This document shows, piece by piece, positions 1 through 10,344 of a DNA stretch of 64,000 bases. This stretch comes from Prevotella sp. MA2016. Lineage in GTDB: Bacteria; Bacteroidota; Bacteroidia; Bacteroidales; Bacteroidaceae. The position numbers and the translations under genes are program-made. The stretch's first letter is position 1, and each line of letters begins with the position of its first letter. The notes under the pieces were generated by a model. That model searched no databases. It was given only the letters and a program-made list of their open reading frames with translations, and was not told where the DNA came from. The DNA lies in the NCBI RefSeq assembly GCF_000619825.1, contig NZ_JHUW01000010.1, forward strand, positions 186,001 through 250,000, read 5' to 3'.

Positions 1-1178
1 ATGCAGTAGTGACTGTAGCAAAAATTAATAATCTGGAAGAGATTGCACAAGAACTGTTGGACCGCCGTATGCACTTCAGTGAGTATTCGGCCAACACTAT
101 CAACCAGACAGAACTAGTGGCGCTGCTCATCAATATGGGCCGCACATTTGTTGAGGGTATCAACCTGGTTTATCGTAAGATTGAGGGCTCGTGCTCGATG
201 CTTATTCTCACTGAGAAGGGCATTATTGCAGCGCGCGACTTCCTGGGCCGCACACCTATCGTCATCGGCCAGAAAGAGGGCGCTTTTGCTGTAAGTAGTG
301 AGACTACCAGTTTCCCCAATCTCGACTATAAGCGTGTAAGAGACTTAGGACCTGGAGAGATCGTGCTGCTCACCCCTGATAAGATGGAGGTGCTGCAGGA
401 GCCATTCAAACGCGAGCAGATTTGCTCGTTCCTTTGGGTGTACTACGGTTTCCCTGCTTCTGATTATAATGGCATCAATGTAGAGAACGTTCGCGAAACC
501 AATGGTAAGATGATGGGTGAGAAGGATGATGCCGAGGTTGACTGCGTTTGTGGTGTGCCCGACTCTGGTGTAGGTATGGCCTTGGGTTATGCCGAAGGTA
601 AGGGAGTGCCCTACAAGCGTGCCGTCCTGAAATACACCCCCACCTGGCCACGTTCATTCACACCTGGCAACCAGGAGCGCCGCTCGCTGGTGGCTAAGAT
701 GAAGCTCATTCCAAACCCAGCGTTGCTGAAGGATAAGCGCGTGGTGTTCTGCGATGACTCTATCGTGCGTGGCACGCAGCTCAAGGACAATGTAAAGACC
801 TTCTTCGAGTATGGTGCTAAAGAGGTACACTGCCGTATTTCTTGTCCACCGCTGGTTTATGGATGTCCGTTCATCGGCTTCACCTCATCAAAGAGTGATA
901 TGGAACTGATCACACGCCGTATCATCAAGGACTTTGAGGGTGATGATAAGAAAAACCTGGAGAAGTATGCCCAGACTGACTCACCCGAGTATCAGCGTAT
1001 GGTAGATGAGATAGCCAAGCGCCTGGGTCTTACCTCACTTAAGTTTGCCAAGCTCGAAGATCTGATCAAGAGTATTGGTATGGAGAAGTGCCACGTGTGC
1101 ACACACTGTTTCGATGGCAGCAGCTACTGCCACGAGCATGACGATGAAGATGAGCGTCAGTTGAAGATTAATTTCTGA
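1..1178 (+). CDS. purF: PurF-family amidophosphoribosyltransferase (5' end missing)
   Basis: The reading frame is open at the left edge, so the N-terminal part with the catalytic cysteine of the glutaminase domain lies outside the window. What remains has the end of the class II glutamine amidotransferase domain (SCSMLIL, RDFLGRTPIVIG) and a phosphoribosyltransferase domain with the PRPP-binding loop FCDDSIVRGTQ. PurF makes phosphoribosylamine from PRPP and glutamine, the first step of purine synthesis. The sequence is divergent from the E. coli type around the VCGVPDSGVGMALGYA segment and resembles the longer Bacteroidales paralogue, so it may not be the only PurF in the cell. The C-terminal tail is cysteine- and histidine-rich (CHVCTHCFDGSSYCHEH) and could bind metal or an Fe-S cluster, as some PurF proteins do; that is inference. 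Its 3' end overlaps convergent recQ by 11 bp. Confidence 0.85.
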   Translation, partial: AVVTVAKINNLEEIAQELLDRRMHFSEYSANTINQTELVALLINMGRTFVEGINLVYRKIEGSCSMLILTEKGIIAARDFLGRTPIVIGQKEGAFAVSSETTSFPNLDYKRVRDLGPGEIVLLTPDKMEVLQEPFKREQICSFLWVYYGFPASDYNGINVENVRETNGKMMGEKDDAEVDCVCGVPDSGVGMALGYAEGKGVPYKRAVLKYTPTWPRSFTPGNQERRSLVAKMKLIPNPALLKDKRVVFCDDSIVRGTQLKDNVKTFFEYGAKEVHCRISCPPLVYGCPFIGFTSSKSDMELITRRIIKDFEGDDKKNLEKYAQTDSPEYQRMVDEIAKRLGLTSLKFAKLEDLIKSIGMEKCHVCTHCFDGSSYCHEHDDEDERQLKINF

Positions 1179-3159
1179 TAATCTGACCATCCTCCAGTCG
1201 AATGATGTATTCTTCGTCTGAGAGATAATCCAATGCAGCATCGAGTTCGCTTACCGGCAGCTCGATGCTTTTTATATCGGTGATAGGGTGGGGCTTGCCA
1301 TCCTCCAGCAGTTGCAAGATGAGCGCTGCTGCCTTGGTCTGTCTGTCTTCAGTCACCAAGCCTTCTGAACGGTGTGCCAAGCATACATCACATTGCCCGC
1401 AGTTGTGGTCGTTCACCTCGCCAAAGTAGCGTAGCAGCTGTCGGCTGCGGCAAATCTTATCGTTGGTGGCATAGCCTATCATGGCTTTAATGTGCTCTTC
1501 AAACTGTGCCTTGCGCTTTTCATACACCTCGGGCATCAGTTGCACAAACTCCTTATCTTCGCGCCGCTGGGTATAACGGATATACGGTGTCTTCTTCTGT
1601 GGAATAAAGTGCAGGATATGGCGCTGCGACAGACTCTTCAGCGTGAGATAAACCTGCTGTGGCTGCAATCCGGTTGACTGAGCCAGAAACGATTCATCTA
1701 CGTAGTTGTAATCGGTAAAGAGACCGCCATACGAGCGCAGCAGGGCAGTGATTATCAAGTCTTCGTTCTGGCTGTTGTTCTCCAGTCGGTACAGGTCGTT
1801 TCTGCTCACTGTAAACATCACGCGTGCCTGGTTTTCCTGTTCCTCAGTATATTCCAGATAGCCTGCACGCTGCAGAATCTTCAGGGCTGAGTCAACTCTG
1901 ATAGGGAAATGGTTGAAGTTATGGCAGAACTTATCCATGTTAAACTCGAACGTATGGTTATAGCCCGAGCCAACACCTATCTGATAGTAATATGCCAGAT
2001 GCTCATACACCTGTCGGATGTAATCCTTCTCGGGAAAGGTGTCGCTGATGCGTTTCTTCAGCTTACTCTCATCGTGGCGGTTGTATAGCAGCACAGCATA
2101 AGCTTTCAGTCCGTCACGTCCTGCGCGTCCTGCTTCCTGGAAATACGCCTCAATGCTGTCAGGACAGTCCACGTGAATCACCAATCGCACATCAGGCTTG
2201 TCGATACCCATTCCAAAAGCATTCGTGGCCACCATTACTCTGTATTTGTTCTGCTGCCATTCACGCTGTCGTTGATCTTTCACTGCCGCGTCAAGTCCTG
2301 CATGATAGAAGGTGGCAGTGATGCCGCTCTCGCTGATAATCTGGGCAAACTCCTTGGTTCGCATACGGCTGCGGGCATATACGATGGCCGAGCCTTTCAC
2401 GTGTTTCAGAATGTGTATCAGCTGTTCTATTTTGTTGTCTGCATGTCTTACCACATAAGCCAGATTCTTGCGCTCAAAACTCATGCGGAACACGTTGAAG
2501 GATGCCTCTTTCCTCGAAAGCTTAGCCTGTATATCATCTACTACCTGTGGGGTGGCAGTAGCTGTAAGCGCCAGCACAGGGGCGTCGGGCACCAGTTTGC
2601 GTATCTGTGATATCTGCAGATAAGAGGGGCGGAAATCATAGCCCCACTGCGAAATGCAGTGCGCTTCATCTACCGTGATAAAGCTCACCTTCATGTGGCA
2701 CAGCTTGGTTTGAAACAGCTCGCTCGACAGTCTCTCTGGCGATACGTACAGCAGTTTTGTACCACCAAAGATGGCATTCTCTAGTGTGATAATGATTTCT
2801 TCGCGGGTTAGTCCGCTGTAGATAGCGGCAGCCTTAATGCCTCTTTTTTTTAGGTTCTCCACCTGATCTTTCATTAAGGCTATAAGCGGTGTGATAACGA
2901 TGCACGTACCTTCTTGTGCCAAGGCTGGCACCTGAAAGGTGATGGATTTTCCACCACCAGTAGGCATCAGTCCTAATGTGTCGTAACCGTTACCGATAGA
3001 CTCGATGATTTCGCGCTGAATACCGCGGAAATCATCGTAGCCCCAGTACTTCTTTAGAATGAGTTGATAGTTTACAGTGGAGAGTGTACAGTTATGATTA
3101 CTATGCTGTACAGATTCAGCATTAATAGGTTTGTTTTCATAATCTTCCTGTGTATTCAT
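1168..3159 (-). CDS. recQ: ATP-dependent DNA helicase RecQ
   Basis: Superfamily 2 helicase that unwinds DNA 3'-5' in recombination and repair. Visible motifs: Walker A in MPTGGGKS near residue 60, the DEAH box in VDEAHCISQWG near residue 150, helicase motif III ALTATATP, motif VI QEAGRAGRDG, then the RecQ-C zinc-binding cysteines (CRSRQLLRYFGE...CGQCDVC) and a winged-helix region. No HRDC domain is evident at the C-terminus. I chose the ATG at 3159; a TTG three codons upstream lies inside a tandem repeat. The first ~30 residues (before LKKYWGYDDFRGIQ) match nothing expected of RecQ and include a repeat-like stretch (CTLSTVNYQL). It is the last gene of the pepP-C1 peptidase-recJ-recQ run, 33 bp after recJ, and converges on the purF-like gene. 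Confidence 0.93.
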   Translation of the reverse strand: MNTQEDYENKPINAESVQHSNHNCTLSTVNYQLILKKYWGYDDFRGIQREIIESIGNGYDTLGLMPTGGGKSITFQVPALAQEGTCIVITPLIALMKDQVENLKKRGIKAAAIYSGLTREEIIITLENAIFGGTKLLYVSPERLSSELFQTKLCHMKVSFITVDEAHCISQWGYDFRPSYLQISQIRKLVPDAPVLALTATATPQVVDDIQAKLSRKEASFNVFRMSFERKNLAYVVRHADNKIEQLIHILKHVKGSAIVYARSRMRTKEFAQIISESGITATFYHAGLDAAVKDQRQREWQQNKYRVMVATNAFGMGIDKPDVRLVIHVDCPDSIEAYFQEAGRAGRDGLKAYAVLLYNRHDESKLKKRISDTFPEKDYIRQVYEHLAYYYQIGVGSGYNHTFEFNMDKFCHNFNHFPIRVDSALKILQRAGYLEYTEEQENQARVMFTVSRNDLYRLENNSQNEDLIITALLRSYGGLFTDYNYVDESFLAQSTGLQPQQVYLTLKSLSQRHILHFIPQKKTPYIRYTQRREDKEFVQLMPEVYEKRKAQFEEHIKAMIGYATNDKICRSRQLLRYFGEVNDHNCGQCDVCLAHRSEGLVTEDRQTKAAALILQLLEDGKPHPITDIKSIELPVSELDAALDYLSDEEYIIRLEDGQIIRN

Positions 3160-3203
3160 AACTCTCAACTCTCAACACTCAACTCTCAACTTTCAACTCT
3201 CAG
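3160..3203. repeat. Short tandem repeat of the CTCAACTCT type between recJ and recQ
   Basis: About five imperfect copies of an 8-9 bp unit (CTCAACTCT, CTCAACA, TTTCAACTCT on the + strand; TTGAGAG on the coding strand). It fills the whole recJ-recQ gap, supplies the last recJ codons and stop, and reaches the base before the recQ ATG. Related repeats occur at 7173-7200, 17191-17220, 31206-31275 and 35851-35883. Confidence 0.8.
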
Positions 3204-4920
3204 CTTCCGAAGGTTGAATGTCTTCTATCTGCAATTGTACTTCGGTGCGTTTGTAGATATTATCCTCGATGGTATAGACAATATCAAACGAGCGTTTCGA
3301 CTTGATGTAGCGTGCCGATCCACTCTGTCCGAAGGCAATGCCATTAAGCACGTTGCTCGACTTGGAATCTACCAATTCAAGCTTGATGTGCTCCTGCTGT
3401 CGGCCCACCACCTTCGATGTGCCATAGTCATACACGTTGCGTGTGCAGAACAGTGGCTTGGGGTTGTCGGGACCGTGAGGCGCAAACTTCTTCAGGTCAT
3501 TGTGCAGTCGCTTGGTCACGTCTTTAAAGTCTATCACCGCGTCGATATCGAGTGTAGCCTCAGTCTGTTCTGGCTGAATATGCTCCATCACATATTTCTG
3601 GAAGCGGCTGCGGAACTCTGGGATATTCTCAATCTTGAGCGACAAGCCTACAGCATAGGTATGTCCGCCAAAGTTCTCAAGCAGATCACGACAGCTCTTG
3701 ATGGCATCATACACATCGTAGCCAGCCACACTGCGTGCAGAACCAGTGGCTATGCCATTAAACTTGGTAAGCACCACCGTGGGGCGGTAGTAAAGCTCGG
3801 TCAGTCGTGATGCCACGATACCAATCACACCCTTCTTCCAGTTCTCGTCATACAGCACGATGCTGGCGTGATGCTTTTGGTTCTCCAGCTTCTCTACAAT
3901 CTGGTTAGCCTCTTCGGTCATCTGCTTGTCCACATCCTTACGCTGCTCGTTGTACTCGTTGATGTGGTTGGCCTCGGCCAGTGCCTTGTTCAGGTCTTTC
4001 TCTACCAGCAGGTCAACGGCCTCAGTACCGTTCTGCATGCGTCCCGAAGCATTGATGCGTGGGCCAATCTTAAACACGATGTCACTCATAGTGATTTCGC
4101 GTCCAGTCAGTCCGCAGATATCTATAATAGCCTTCAAGCCTACCGACGGGCTTTGGTTCAGTTGCTTCAGTCCGTGATAGGCCAAAATACGATTCTCGCC
4201 CATGATAGGCACGATGTCGGCAGCGATGCTCACAGCACAGAAGTCGAGCAGTGGTATCAGTCGCGAGAAGGGGATGCCATTATTCTTGGCAAAAGCCTGC
4301 ATAAATTTAAAACCTACACCGCATCCACACAGGTCTTTGAATGGGTAGGTGGAATCTTCGCGTTTGGGGTTGAGTATCGCGACAGCATTGGGCAGTTCAT
4401 CATCGGGCACGTGGTGGTCGCAAATGATAAAATCGATGCCCAGACTCTTGGCATAGGCAATCTCATCGATGGCCTTGATACCGCAATCCAGTACTATAAT
4501 GAGCTTGATGCCTTTTTCTGCAGCATAATCAAGTGCTTTCTTACTGATACCATATCCTTCGTCGTAACGGTCGGGGATATAATATTCGATATTCGAGTAG
4601 AACTGTTGCAGGAATTTGTACACCAAGGCAACCGCCGTACATCCATCGACATCGTAGTCGCCATAGACCATGATACGCTCTTTGCGCCCCATCGCATCAT
4701 TGAGCCTATCCACAGCCACGTCCATGTCGTTCATCAAGAACGGGTCTATCAGCTCGTTAAGCATCGGACGGAAGAAGCGCTTAGCCGCGCTCTCCGTTTT
4801 GATGCCTCTTTTGATGAGGAGATTGGCGAGAATCGGACTCATGCCGATTTTCTCTCCAAGCTCCTTAGCTGCCGCCTGTTGTTCTGATGTAGGTGGTTCG
4901 TAATTCCATTTGAAATGCAT
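3193..4920 (-). CDS. recJ: Single-stranded-DNA-specific exonuclease RecJ
   Basis: DHH-family 5'-3' exonuclease acting on single-stranded DNA in RecF-pathway recombination and mismatch repair. The metal-binding motifs are present: MVYGDYDVDGCTA near residues 84-96, VLDCG, and the DHH signature CDHHVPDD near 167, followed by the DHHA1 nucleic-acid-binding part (GSARSV, NFGGHTYAVGLSL) and the RecJ OB fold. The length of 575 aa is normal. The start ATG shares one base with the stop of the upstream C1 peptidase gene (TAATG), which suggests translational coupling. recQ follows, so two RecFOR-pathway enzymes share one transcript. The last codons come from the tandem repeat at 3160-3203. Confidence 0.95.
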   Translation of the reverse strand: MHFKWNYEPPTSEQQAAAKELGEKIGMSPILANLLIKRGIKTESAAKRFFRPMLNELIDPFLMNDMDVAVDRLNDAMGRKERIMVYGDYDVDGCTAVALVYKFLQQFYSNIEYYIPDRYDEGYGISKKALDYAAEKGIKLIIVLDCGIKAIDEIAYAKSLGIDFIICDHHVPDDELPNAVAILNPKREDSTYPFKDLCGCGVGFKFMQAFAKNNGIPFSRLIPLLDFCAVSIAADIVPIMGENRILAYHGLKQLNQSPSVGLKAIIDICGLTGREITMSDIVFKIGPRINASGRMQNGTEAVDLLVEKDLNKALAEANHINEYNEQRKDVDKQMTEEANQIVEKLENQKHHASIVLYDENWKKGVIGIVASRLTELYYRPTVVLTKFNGIATGSARSVAGYDVYDAIKSCRDLLENFGGHTYAVGLSLKIENIPEFRSRFQKYVMEHIQPEQTEATLDIDAVIDFKDVTKRLHNDLKKFAPHGPDNPKPLFCTRNVYDYGTSKVVGRQQEHIKLELVDSKSSNVLNGIAFGQSGSARYIKSKRSFDIVYTIEDNIYKRTEVQLQIEDIQPSEAES

Positions 4921-6125
4921 TAGATACCTAACTTTTTACGAATATCGGCAGGAATTGCATTCTTATTAATCAGGAAGTCCATCGTGTTCAGTGCGATGAA
5001 GTCCTTAGTCATATACCAGATACCCTTGTAGGCACCAGTCTCGCCCCAAGAGTTCTTTACCATGTAATAAAGCTTGCCGTTCTGGTCCTTGGCTGTTCCG
5101 TAAATCAGCATGCCGTGGTCGTCGGTCAGCTCCCAGTTGTCAAAACGCTCCTGGCGCATCTCCTGTGTAGGAACTACCTCAGGTACTTTGCAACCCAGTG
5201 AGTCGATAACGCCACGCTTCTTCTCGGGTGAGAGGCTCAGCCATTTGGCCATATCGCTACCACGCAGGCTCTGAGCAGCCTTGCCATCAACGGCATAAGC
5301 CAAACCCTGACGGGTGAATCCCTCTTCTGATACGTCGCCACCCCATGCGATGGTGTAGCCGTTCTCAACAGCATAGTCGATCACGCGCATCATCTCGTCC
5401 ATAGGCAGATTGTAGCTCTGTGGGAAGCGCCAGTTGTCCTGCACCTCTACAGCGAAGGTAGAGTAGAAGGGGTGGTGTGAGAAACTGGTAATTGATACAT
5501 AGTCATCAAGGTTCAGACCCAGTGTAGCCATGAAGCTCTTTGGTGTATATTCCTTACCCTCGAAGGTGAACTTCTCAGGGCACTTGCCCAGATAGGCATC
5601 CAGGATGCCCTGCAGTCCGCACTTCCACTGGTTTGAAATCTTGCGAGCGTCGCTCTTGGCGATGGCAGCAACGTATGGCTCCAACAGTGAGAAGAACTCA
5701 TTGAAGTTGTTCAGCGAGTCGCCGTAGAGTGAGCCAGGGAAAGGCATGATGCCCTGTGGCACGATACCGTGGGTCTTCAGTGTGTGCAGCACGTCCTCAG
5801 AACTTCCGCCCTGAGCAAACTGGCAGTCGCCGTGGTAGCGAACCACCTGGATGGCGCGCTCCATGTAGGTCTTGTTGGCTACGAAGCTCTCATCAAGGTC
5901 GTAGCTCTTGCCTGTAGCCTTCAGGATCTCAGCCTCAAAGTAAGAGAGGGTAGAGTAGTCCCAGCAGGTGCCCGAGCGGCTCTGGTTCTTCACACTGGTG
6001 ATGGGGTTAGCCTTGATGGTAGTGAATACAGGCTTGTTCGCATCTTTTACGGGAGCCTTCTTCTTGGCTGCCGAAGCACTCATTGCCATCATCAGCACGA
6101 GTGCAAGTGTTGTCATTTTCTTCAT
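4920..6125 (-). CDS. Secreted C1B-type cysteine peptidase (bleomycin hydrolase/PepC-like)
   Basis: Papain-fold peptidase of 401 aa with a cleavable signal peptide (MKKMTTLALVLMMAMSASA), so it acts in the periplasm or outside. The active-site set is complete: oxyanion Gln and Cys in KNQSRSGTCWDYS (Cys54), His in DDHGMLIYG, Asn in VKNSWGETG. The overall shape is that of aminopeptidase C/bleomycin hydrolase, which are normally cytoplasmic; secreted versions are common in Bacteroidetes. A clear paralogue lies at 27408-28505, sharing the ITSVKNQ, GLNLDDYVS and YNxPxxxxMxVxDxA blocks. It lies 23 bp after pepP and overlaps recJ by one base, so it is probably expressed with the DNA-repair genes; I see no functional reason for that pairing. 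Confidence 0.88.
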   Translation of the reverse strand: MKKMTTLALVLMMAMSASAAKKKAPVKDANKPVFTTIKANPITSVKNQSRSGTCWDYSTLSYFEAEILKATGKSYDLDESFVANKTYMERAIQVVRYHGDCQFAQGGSSEDVLHTLKTHGIVPQGIMPFPGSLYGDSLNNFNEFFSLLEPYVAAIAKSDARKISNQWKCGLQGILDAYLGKCPEKFTFEGKEYTPKSFMATLGLNLDDYVSITSFSHHPFYSTFAVEVQDNWRFPQSYNLPMDEMMRVIDYAVENGYTIAWGGDVSEEGFTRQGLAYAVDGKAAQSLRGSDMAKWLSLSPEKKRGVIDSLGCKVPEVVPTQEMRQERFDNWELTDDHGMLIYGTAKDQNGKLYYMVKNSWGETGAYKGIWYMTKDFIALNTMDFLINKNAIPADIRKKLGI

Positions 6126-6148
6126 CTTTACTTTTTATTTTTTAATTA

Positions 6149-7549
6149 TTATTGTTTGTTCATTGCCATAAACGCCTCCACATCCTTTGGATGATAAGGA
6201 ATGCGCTGCTTGCCTAAGAATCGGCAACCATCCTTGGTTATCAGGATGTCGTCTTCAATGCGAATGCCGCCAAAGTCCTTATAGGTCTCCAGTTTGTCGA
6301 AGTTCAGGAACTCCTTGCAGTGTCCGCTGGCTTTCCACTCGTCTATCAGTTGTGGAATGAAATAGATGCCTGGTTCGTCGGTGATTACAAAACCTTCTTC
6401 GAGCTTGCGACCCATGCGCAGGCAGTTGGTGCCAAACTGTTCGAGGTTAGGACGTGTCTCTTCGTCGAAGCCTACGTATATCTGTCCCAAACCTTCCATA
6501 TCGTGCACGTCCATACCCATCATGTGTCCCAGTCCGTGAGGCAGGAACATGGCATGCGCACCGGCACGAACAGCCTCTTCGGTGTCGCCCTTCATCAGTC
6601 CGAGTTCTTTTAGACGCTCAGTCATCAGTCGGCACACAGCAAAGTGCACATCCATATATTTCACGCCGGGTTTAGCCACCTCGATGGCATAGTCGTGACA
6701 AGCCTCTACGATGGAGTATATCTCCAACTGTCGCTGACTGAACTTACCTGACACCGGCATCGTTCTTGTGTGGTCTGAGCAGTAGTCATCCAGTTCGCAT
6801 CCCGCGTCGCAGAGTGCCAGTCTGCCAGTCTCCAGCTGTGCGCCCGATGGGTTGCCATGCATGATCTCTCCATGCTGACTGAAGATAGTAGCAAAACTGG
6901 TGCCCTGAGCCATGCTGCGGGCAATGCCATCCACCTGTCCGCCGATATAACGCTCGGTCACTCCCGGACGAATCAGTCGCTGCGCTGTGGTGTGCATCTG
7001 ATAGCCCACCTCGCAGGCGCGCTCAATAGCCTCAATCTCCTGTGGCTCTTTGGTAGAACGCATCTTCACCACAGCCTTTATCAGCTGTAGCGAGGCCTGT
7101 TCCTTCTGCTGGTTGGGATGAATGCCCAGCAGATCCATAATCTGTATCTTTGTATCGAAGCGGTATGGTGGCAGGAAGTGGTGTTGGGTGTTGGGTGATA
7201 GGTGATCGATGTAGGTAGCCAGCTCCTTCATGGGGGCGGTCTTCTTCACACCCACCTCGGCAGCCAGATCTGCCACCGATGGGGTATAGCCCATCCATAC
7301 AATATCCTCTACATCGATATCATCGCCAAAGATTATCTCTTCGTCGTTGTCAATATCAATCACGCCAACCAGTCCGTCGCGGTGCTGTCCAAAGTAGTAA
7401 AGAAACGAAGAATCCTGTCTCATAGGTGCATAAGCATTGGCAGGATAGTTAACTGGTGAGTCGTTATTACCAAACAGGATAATAACACCTTCGCCCACTA
7501 GTCTCTTCAGTTCGTTGCGTCTATTTATGTAAGTGTCTTTGCTAAACAT
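6149..7549 (-). CDS. pepP: Xaa-Pro aminopeptidase (M24B)
   Basis: Cytoplasmic metallopeptidase that removes an N-terminal residue preceding proline. The N-terminal creatinase-like domain covers residues 1-175 and the pita-bread catalytic domain follows. The five metal ligands are visible: Asp in LALCDAG, Asp in SDHTRTMP, His in FLPHGLGHMMG, Glu in VITDEPGIY and Glu in GIRIEDD. At 466 aa it has the usual length. The linker before HHFLPPYRF is encoded by a GTGTTGG-type tandem repeat (7173-7200, giving SPNTQHH), apparently a repeat insertion tolerated between domains. First gene of the leftward operon, with a promoter at 7587-7594. Confidence 0.93.
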   Translation of the reverse strand: MFSKDTYINRRNELKRLVGEGVIILFGNNDSPVNYPANAYAPMRQDSSFLYYFGQHRDGLVGVIDIDNDEEIIFGDDIDVEDIVWMGYTPSVADLAAEVGVKKTAPMKELATYIDHLSPNTQHHFLPPYRFDTKIQIMDLLGIHPNQQKEQASLQLIKAVVKMRSTKEPQEIEAIERACEVGYQMHTTAQRLIRPGVTERYIGGQVDGIARSMAQGTSFATIFSQHGEIMHGNPSGAQLETGRLALCDAGCELDDYCSDHTRTMPVSGKFSQRQLEIYSIVEACHDYAIEVAKPGVKYMDVHFAVCRLMTERLKELGLMKGDTEEAVRAGAHAMFLPHGLGHMMGMDVHDMEGLGQIYVGFDEETRPNLEQFGTNCLRMGRKLEEGFVITDEPGIYFIPQLIDEWKASGHCKEFLNFDKLETYKDFGGIRIEDDILITKDGCRFLGKQRIPYHPKDVEAFMAMNKQ

Positions 7550-7586
7550 TGTGTCTAAAAAACGTTTTTTTTAATCAATTTGTCGG

Positions 7587-7594
7587 CAAAGATA
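7587..7594 (-). promoter_or_regulatory. Promoter -7 box for the pepP operon
   Basis: TATCTTTG on the minus strand, a match to the Bacteroidetes consensus TAnnTTTG, 37 bp before the pepP ATG. Confidence 0.6.
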
Positions 7595-7670
7595 CATATT
7601 TTTTATCAAAAAGCCGTCCCTTTACCCCTATTTTTTACAATAATTATGCAGATTAGTAGATTTTATTTCG

Positions 7671-7678
7671 TACCTTTG
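7671..7678 (+). promoter_or_regulatory. Promoter -7 box for trpS
   Basis: TACCTTTG, matching TAnnTTTG, 34 bp before the trpS ATG. Back to back with the pepP promoter in the 163-bp divergent gap. Confidence 0.65.
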
Positions 7679-7691
7679 CACGCAAAATTAG

Positions 7692-8801
<1,110 letters not shown>

Positions 8802-8805
8802 CCCC

Positions 8806-8843
8806 AATAAGCTATCCCCGCCAACCAGCGGGGATAGCTTATT
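8806..8843. terminator. Bidirectional terminator between trpS and the radical SAM gene
   Basis: Perfect 16-bp stem (arms 8806-8821 and 8828-8843, loop 6 nt) with a GC core and AATAAGC/GCTTATT flanks giving U-rich ends in both directions. It serves trpS on the + strand and overlaps the stop codon of the leftward radical SAM gene. Confidence 0.85.
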
Positions 8844-10344
8844 TTCTAATCTTCTTACGAAACTCCGGCACTTGCTCTGTGTGCATCATCAGCAGGCATT
8901 CTTTGATGCTTTTTCCACCTAGTGGATCGATGCCTTGTTCCATTTGTCGGCATAGCTCCATTCGGATTTTGGCTGTCTGGCATACGTCGCCTTGTATCTC
9001 TTTCAGCGTGAAGGTGCCGTCGGGCTTCTTTTCCAAAAACTCGCCTGCATAACAAGGTGTATTGCAGTACTGGCAATAGTCGTGCCTGCCACATGCCGTA
9101 AACGTCCGTTTTTGGTCAGTTTGAAGCATCTGCATGCGCTGGGCACTCAGGATGGTCTCCTTGAGTGATGAGTGATGCAAATTGCCATACGTGATAGGAA
9201 TATTACCGCATCCTCTTACCACTCCACTAGGCGAAATAGTTATTAGTCTGTTGGCATTACAGGGGAATCCGCTAGCGCTGCCAAATGCATAACCGTCGGC
9301 CTTCCCATCTTTAGGGATATGATTTTTGGCCAGCGGGTCCATCAGGATGATGCGCAGGGCCTCGGGCCGTGTCTGCAGATGCTCAATTATCGACACATCA
9401 CCATCGGCACCAGGATTTAGCGTACATGAAACCTCTATCTCAGCCCCCAGTTCATAAGCTATCTTGCGTACCCCGTAATAACTGCGGGTGTTCAGACGGA
9501 AAACGGGCGTTTTGATGTTCAGGGGTACAGGCCACGCTGAGAGTTCGCGAAGCACATTCATCGACTGTTCCCATGAGCCTCGCCTACGCGTAATCTGGTC
9601 GTGTACCTCAGCATCAGTGCTATAGATCGACACGCTGAGTTGTAGCAGCCCCATGCGGGCTATTCGGCGTATCTTCTCTTTGGTGTTTATGGCTTGGGCG
9701 TTGGTAAACAGGTTTACCGCCAGGTTACACTTGTGCATATAGTCGAGAATATCCCAGCAGTGTGGGTAGCTGAACGGGTCGCCGCCAGTAACAGTTACTT
9801 CAGGTATCCCTAAATCCACGGCTTCATCAATGATACGTTTGTAGTCGTCCATTGTCAGCATATCAGGGCGCAAGCGGTGCTCCTCATGTAAGTCGCTGCG
9901 TGCAGCCCCTTCGTTAAAGCAGTGCAGGCATCGCTCACTGCAGGCATAGGTCAGCTCAAAGTTCAGTGAAATCCGTTGTTCCTGAGGTACTGCTGCCCAA
10001 TAGTCGGCTGCTGGCTCACTGCCGTTATTAATGAAGCATGGTGGAAAGTCCTTGCGGTATTGCAGCCACTCATCGTCGCTCCACACATGGTCGTGCACCA
10101 GTCCGATAGGTAACAGCTGTTGGCAGCAGAACTCCTCTACTTGTTCCTCTTCAGTGCCTGTCACCCAAGCGATATGTGCTGTGTTGATGGGACTTTCTCT
10201 CTCGTCCGCCAGCACCTCTTTGATCAGCAGGGCCGACACGTCGTCGAATGTATAGCAAGTGCCGCGGGCCGTGTTATACATCACTGCTCTCTGTGCATGG
10301 CGATTGAATGCGCCACAGGTATATAGCGGTCGGATAAAGGTCAT
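8839..10344 (-). CDS. Radical SAM/SPASM enzyme, probable peptide maturase
   Basis: Radical SAM protein of 501 aa. The 4Fe-4S motif is YACSERCLHC (C135, C139, C142 from the chosen start), followed by the SAM-binding VTGGDPF. A C-terminal SPASM-type cluster region follows, with CNAN, GCGN and the C-x5-C-x2-C-x3-C pattern in CGRHDYCQYCNTPC. The first ~90 residues (RAVMYNTARGTCYTF...) look like a PqqD-type peptide-recognition domain; that is a weaker call. Such architecture is typical of enzymes that cross-link or otherwise modify ribosomal peptides. I chose the ATG at 10344 over one at 10416: it overlaps the stop of the upstream transporter gene as ATGA and starts just before the conserved region. 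Last gene of the operon; the substrate is plausibly the 48-aa peptide at 14064-14210. Confidence 0.85.
   Translation of the reverse strand: MTFIRPLYTCGAFNRHAQRAVMYNTARGTCYTFDDVSALLIKEVLADERESPINTAHIAWVTGTEEEQVEEFCCQQLLPIGLVHDHVWSDDEWLQYRKDFPPCFINNGSEPAADYWAAVPQEQRISLNFELTYACSERCLHCFNEGAARSDLHEEHRLRPDMLTMDDYKRIIDEAVDLGIPEVTVTGGDPFSYPHCWDILDYMHKCNLAVNLFTNAQAINTKEKIRRIARMGLLQLSVSIYSTDAEVHDQITRRRGSWEQSMNVLRELSAWPVPLNIKTPVFRLNTRSYYGVRKIAYELGAEIEVSCTLNPGADGDVSIIEHLQTRPEALRIILMDPLAKNHIPKDGKADGYAFGSASGFPCNANRLITISPSGVVRGCGNIPITYGNLHHSSLKETILSAQRMQMLQTDQKRTFTACGRHDYCQYCNTPCYAGEFLEKKPDGTFTLKEIQGDVCQTAKIRMELCRQMEQGIDPLGGKSIKECLLMMHTEQVPEFRKKIRK

Noticed and set aside
3868..4887. 339-codon open frame on the + strand
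   Set aside because: Antisense shadow of recJ, whose motifs are unambiguous; no family features and no promoter.
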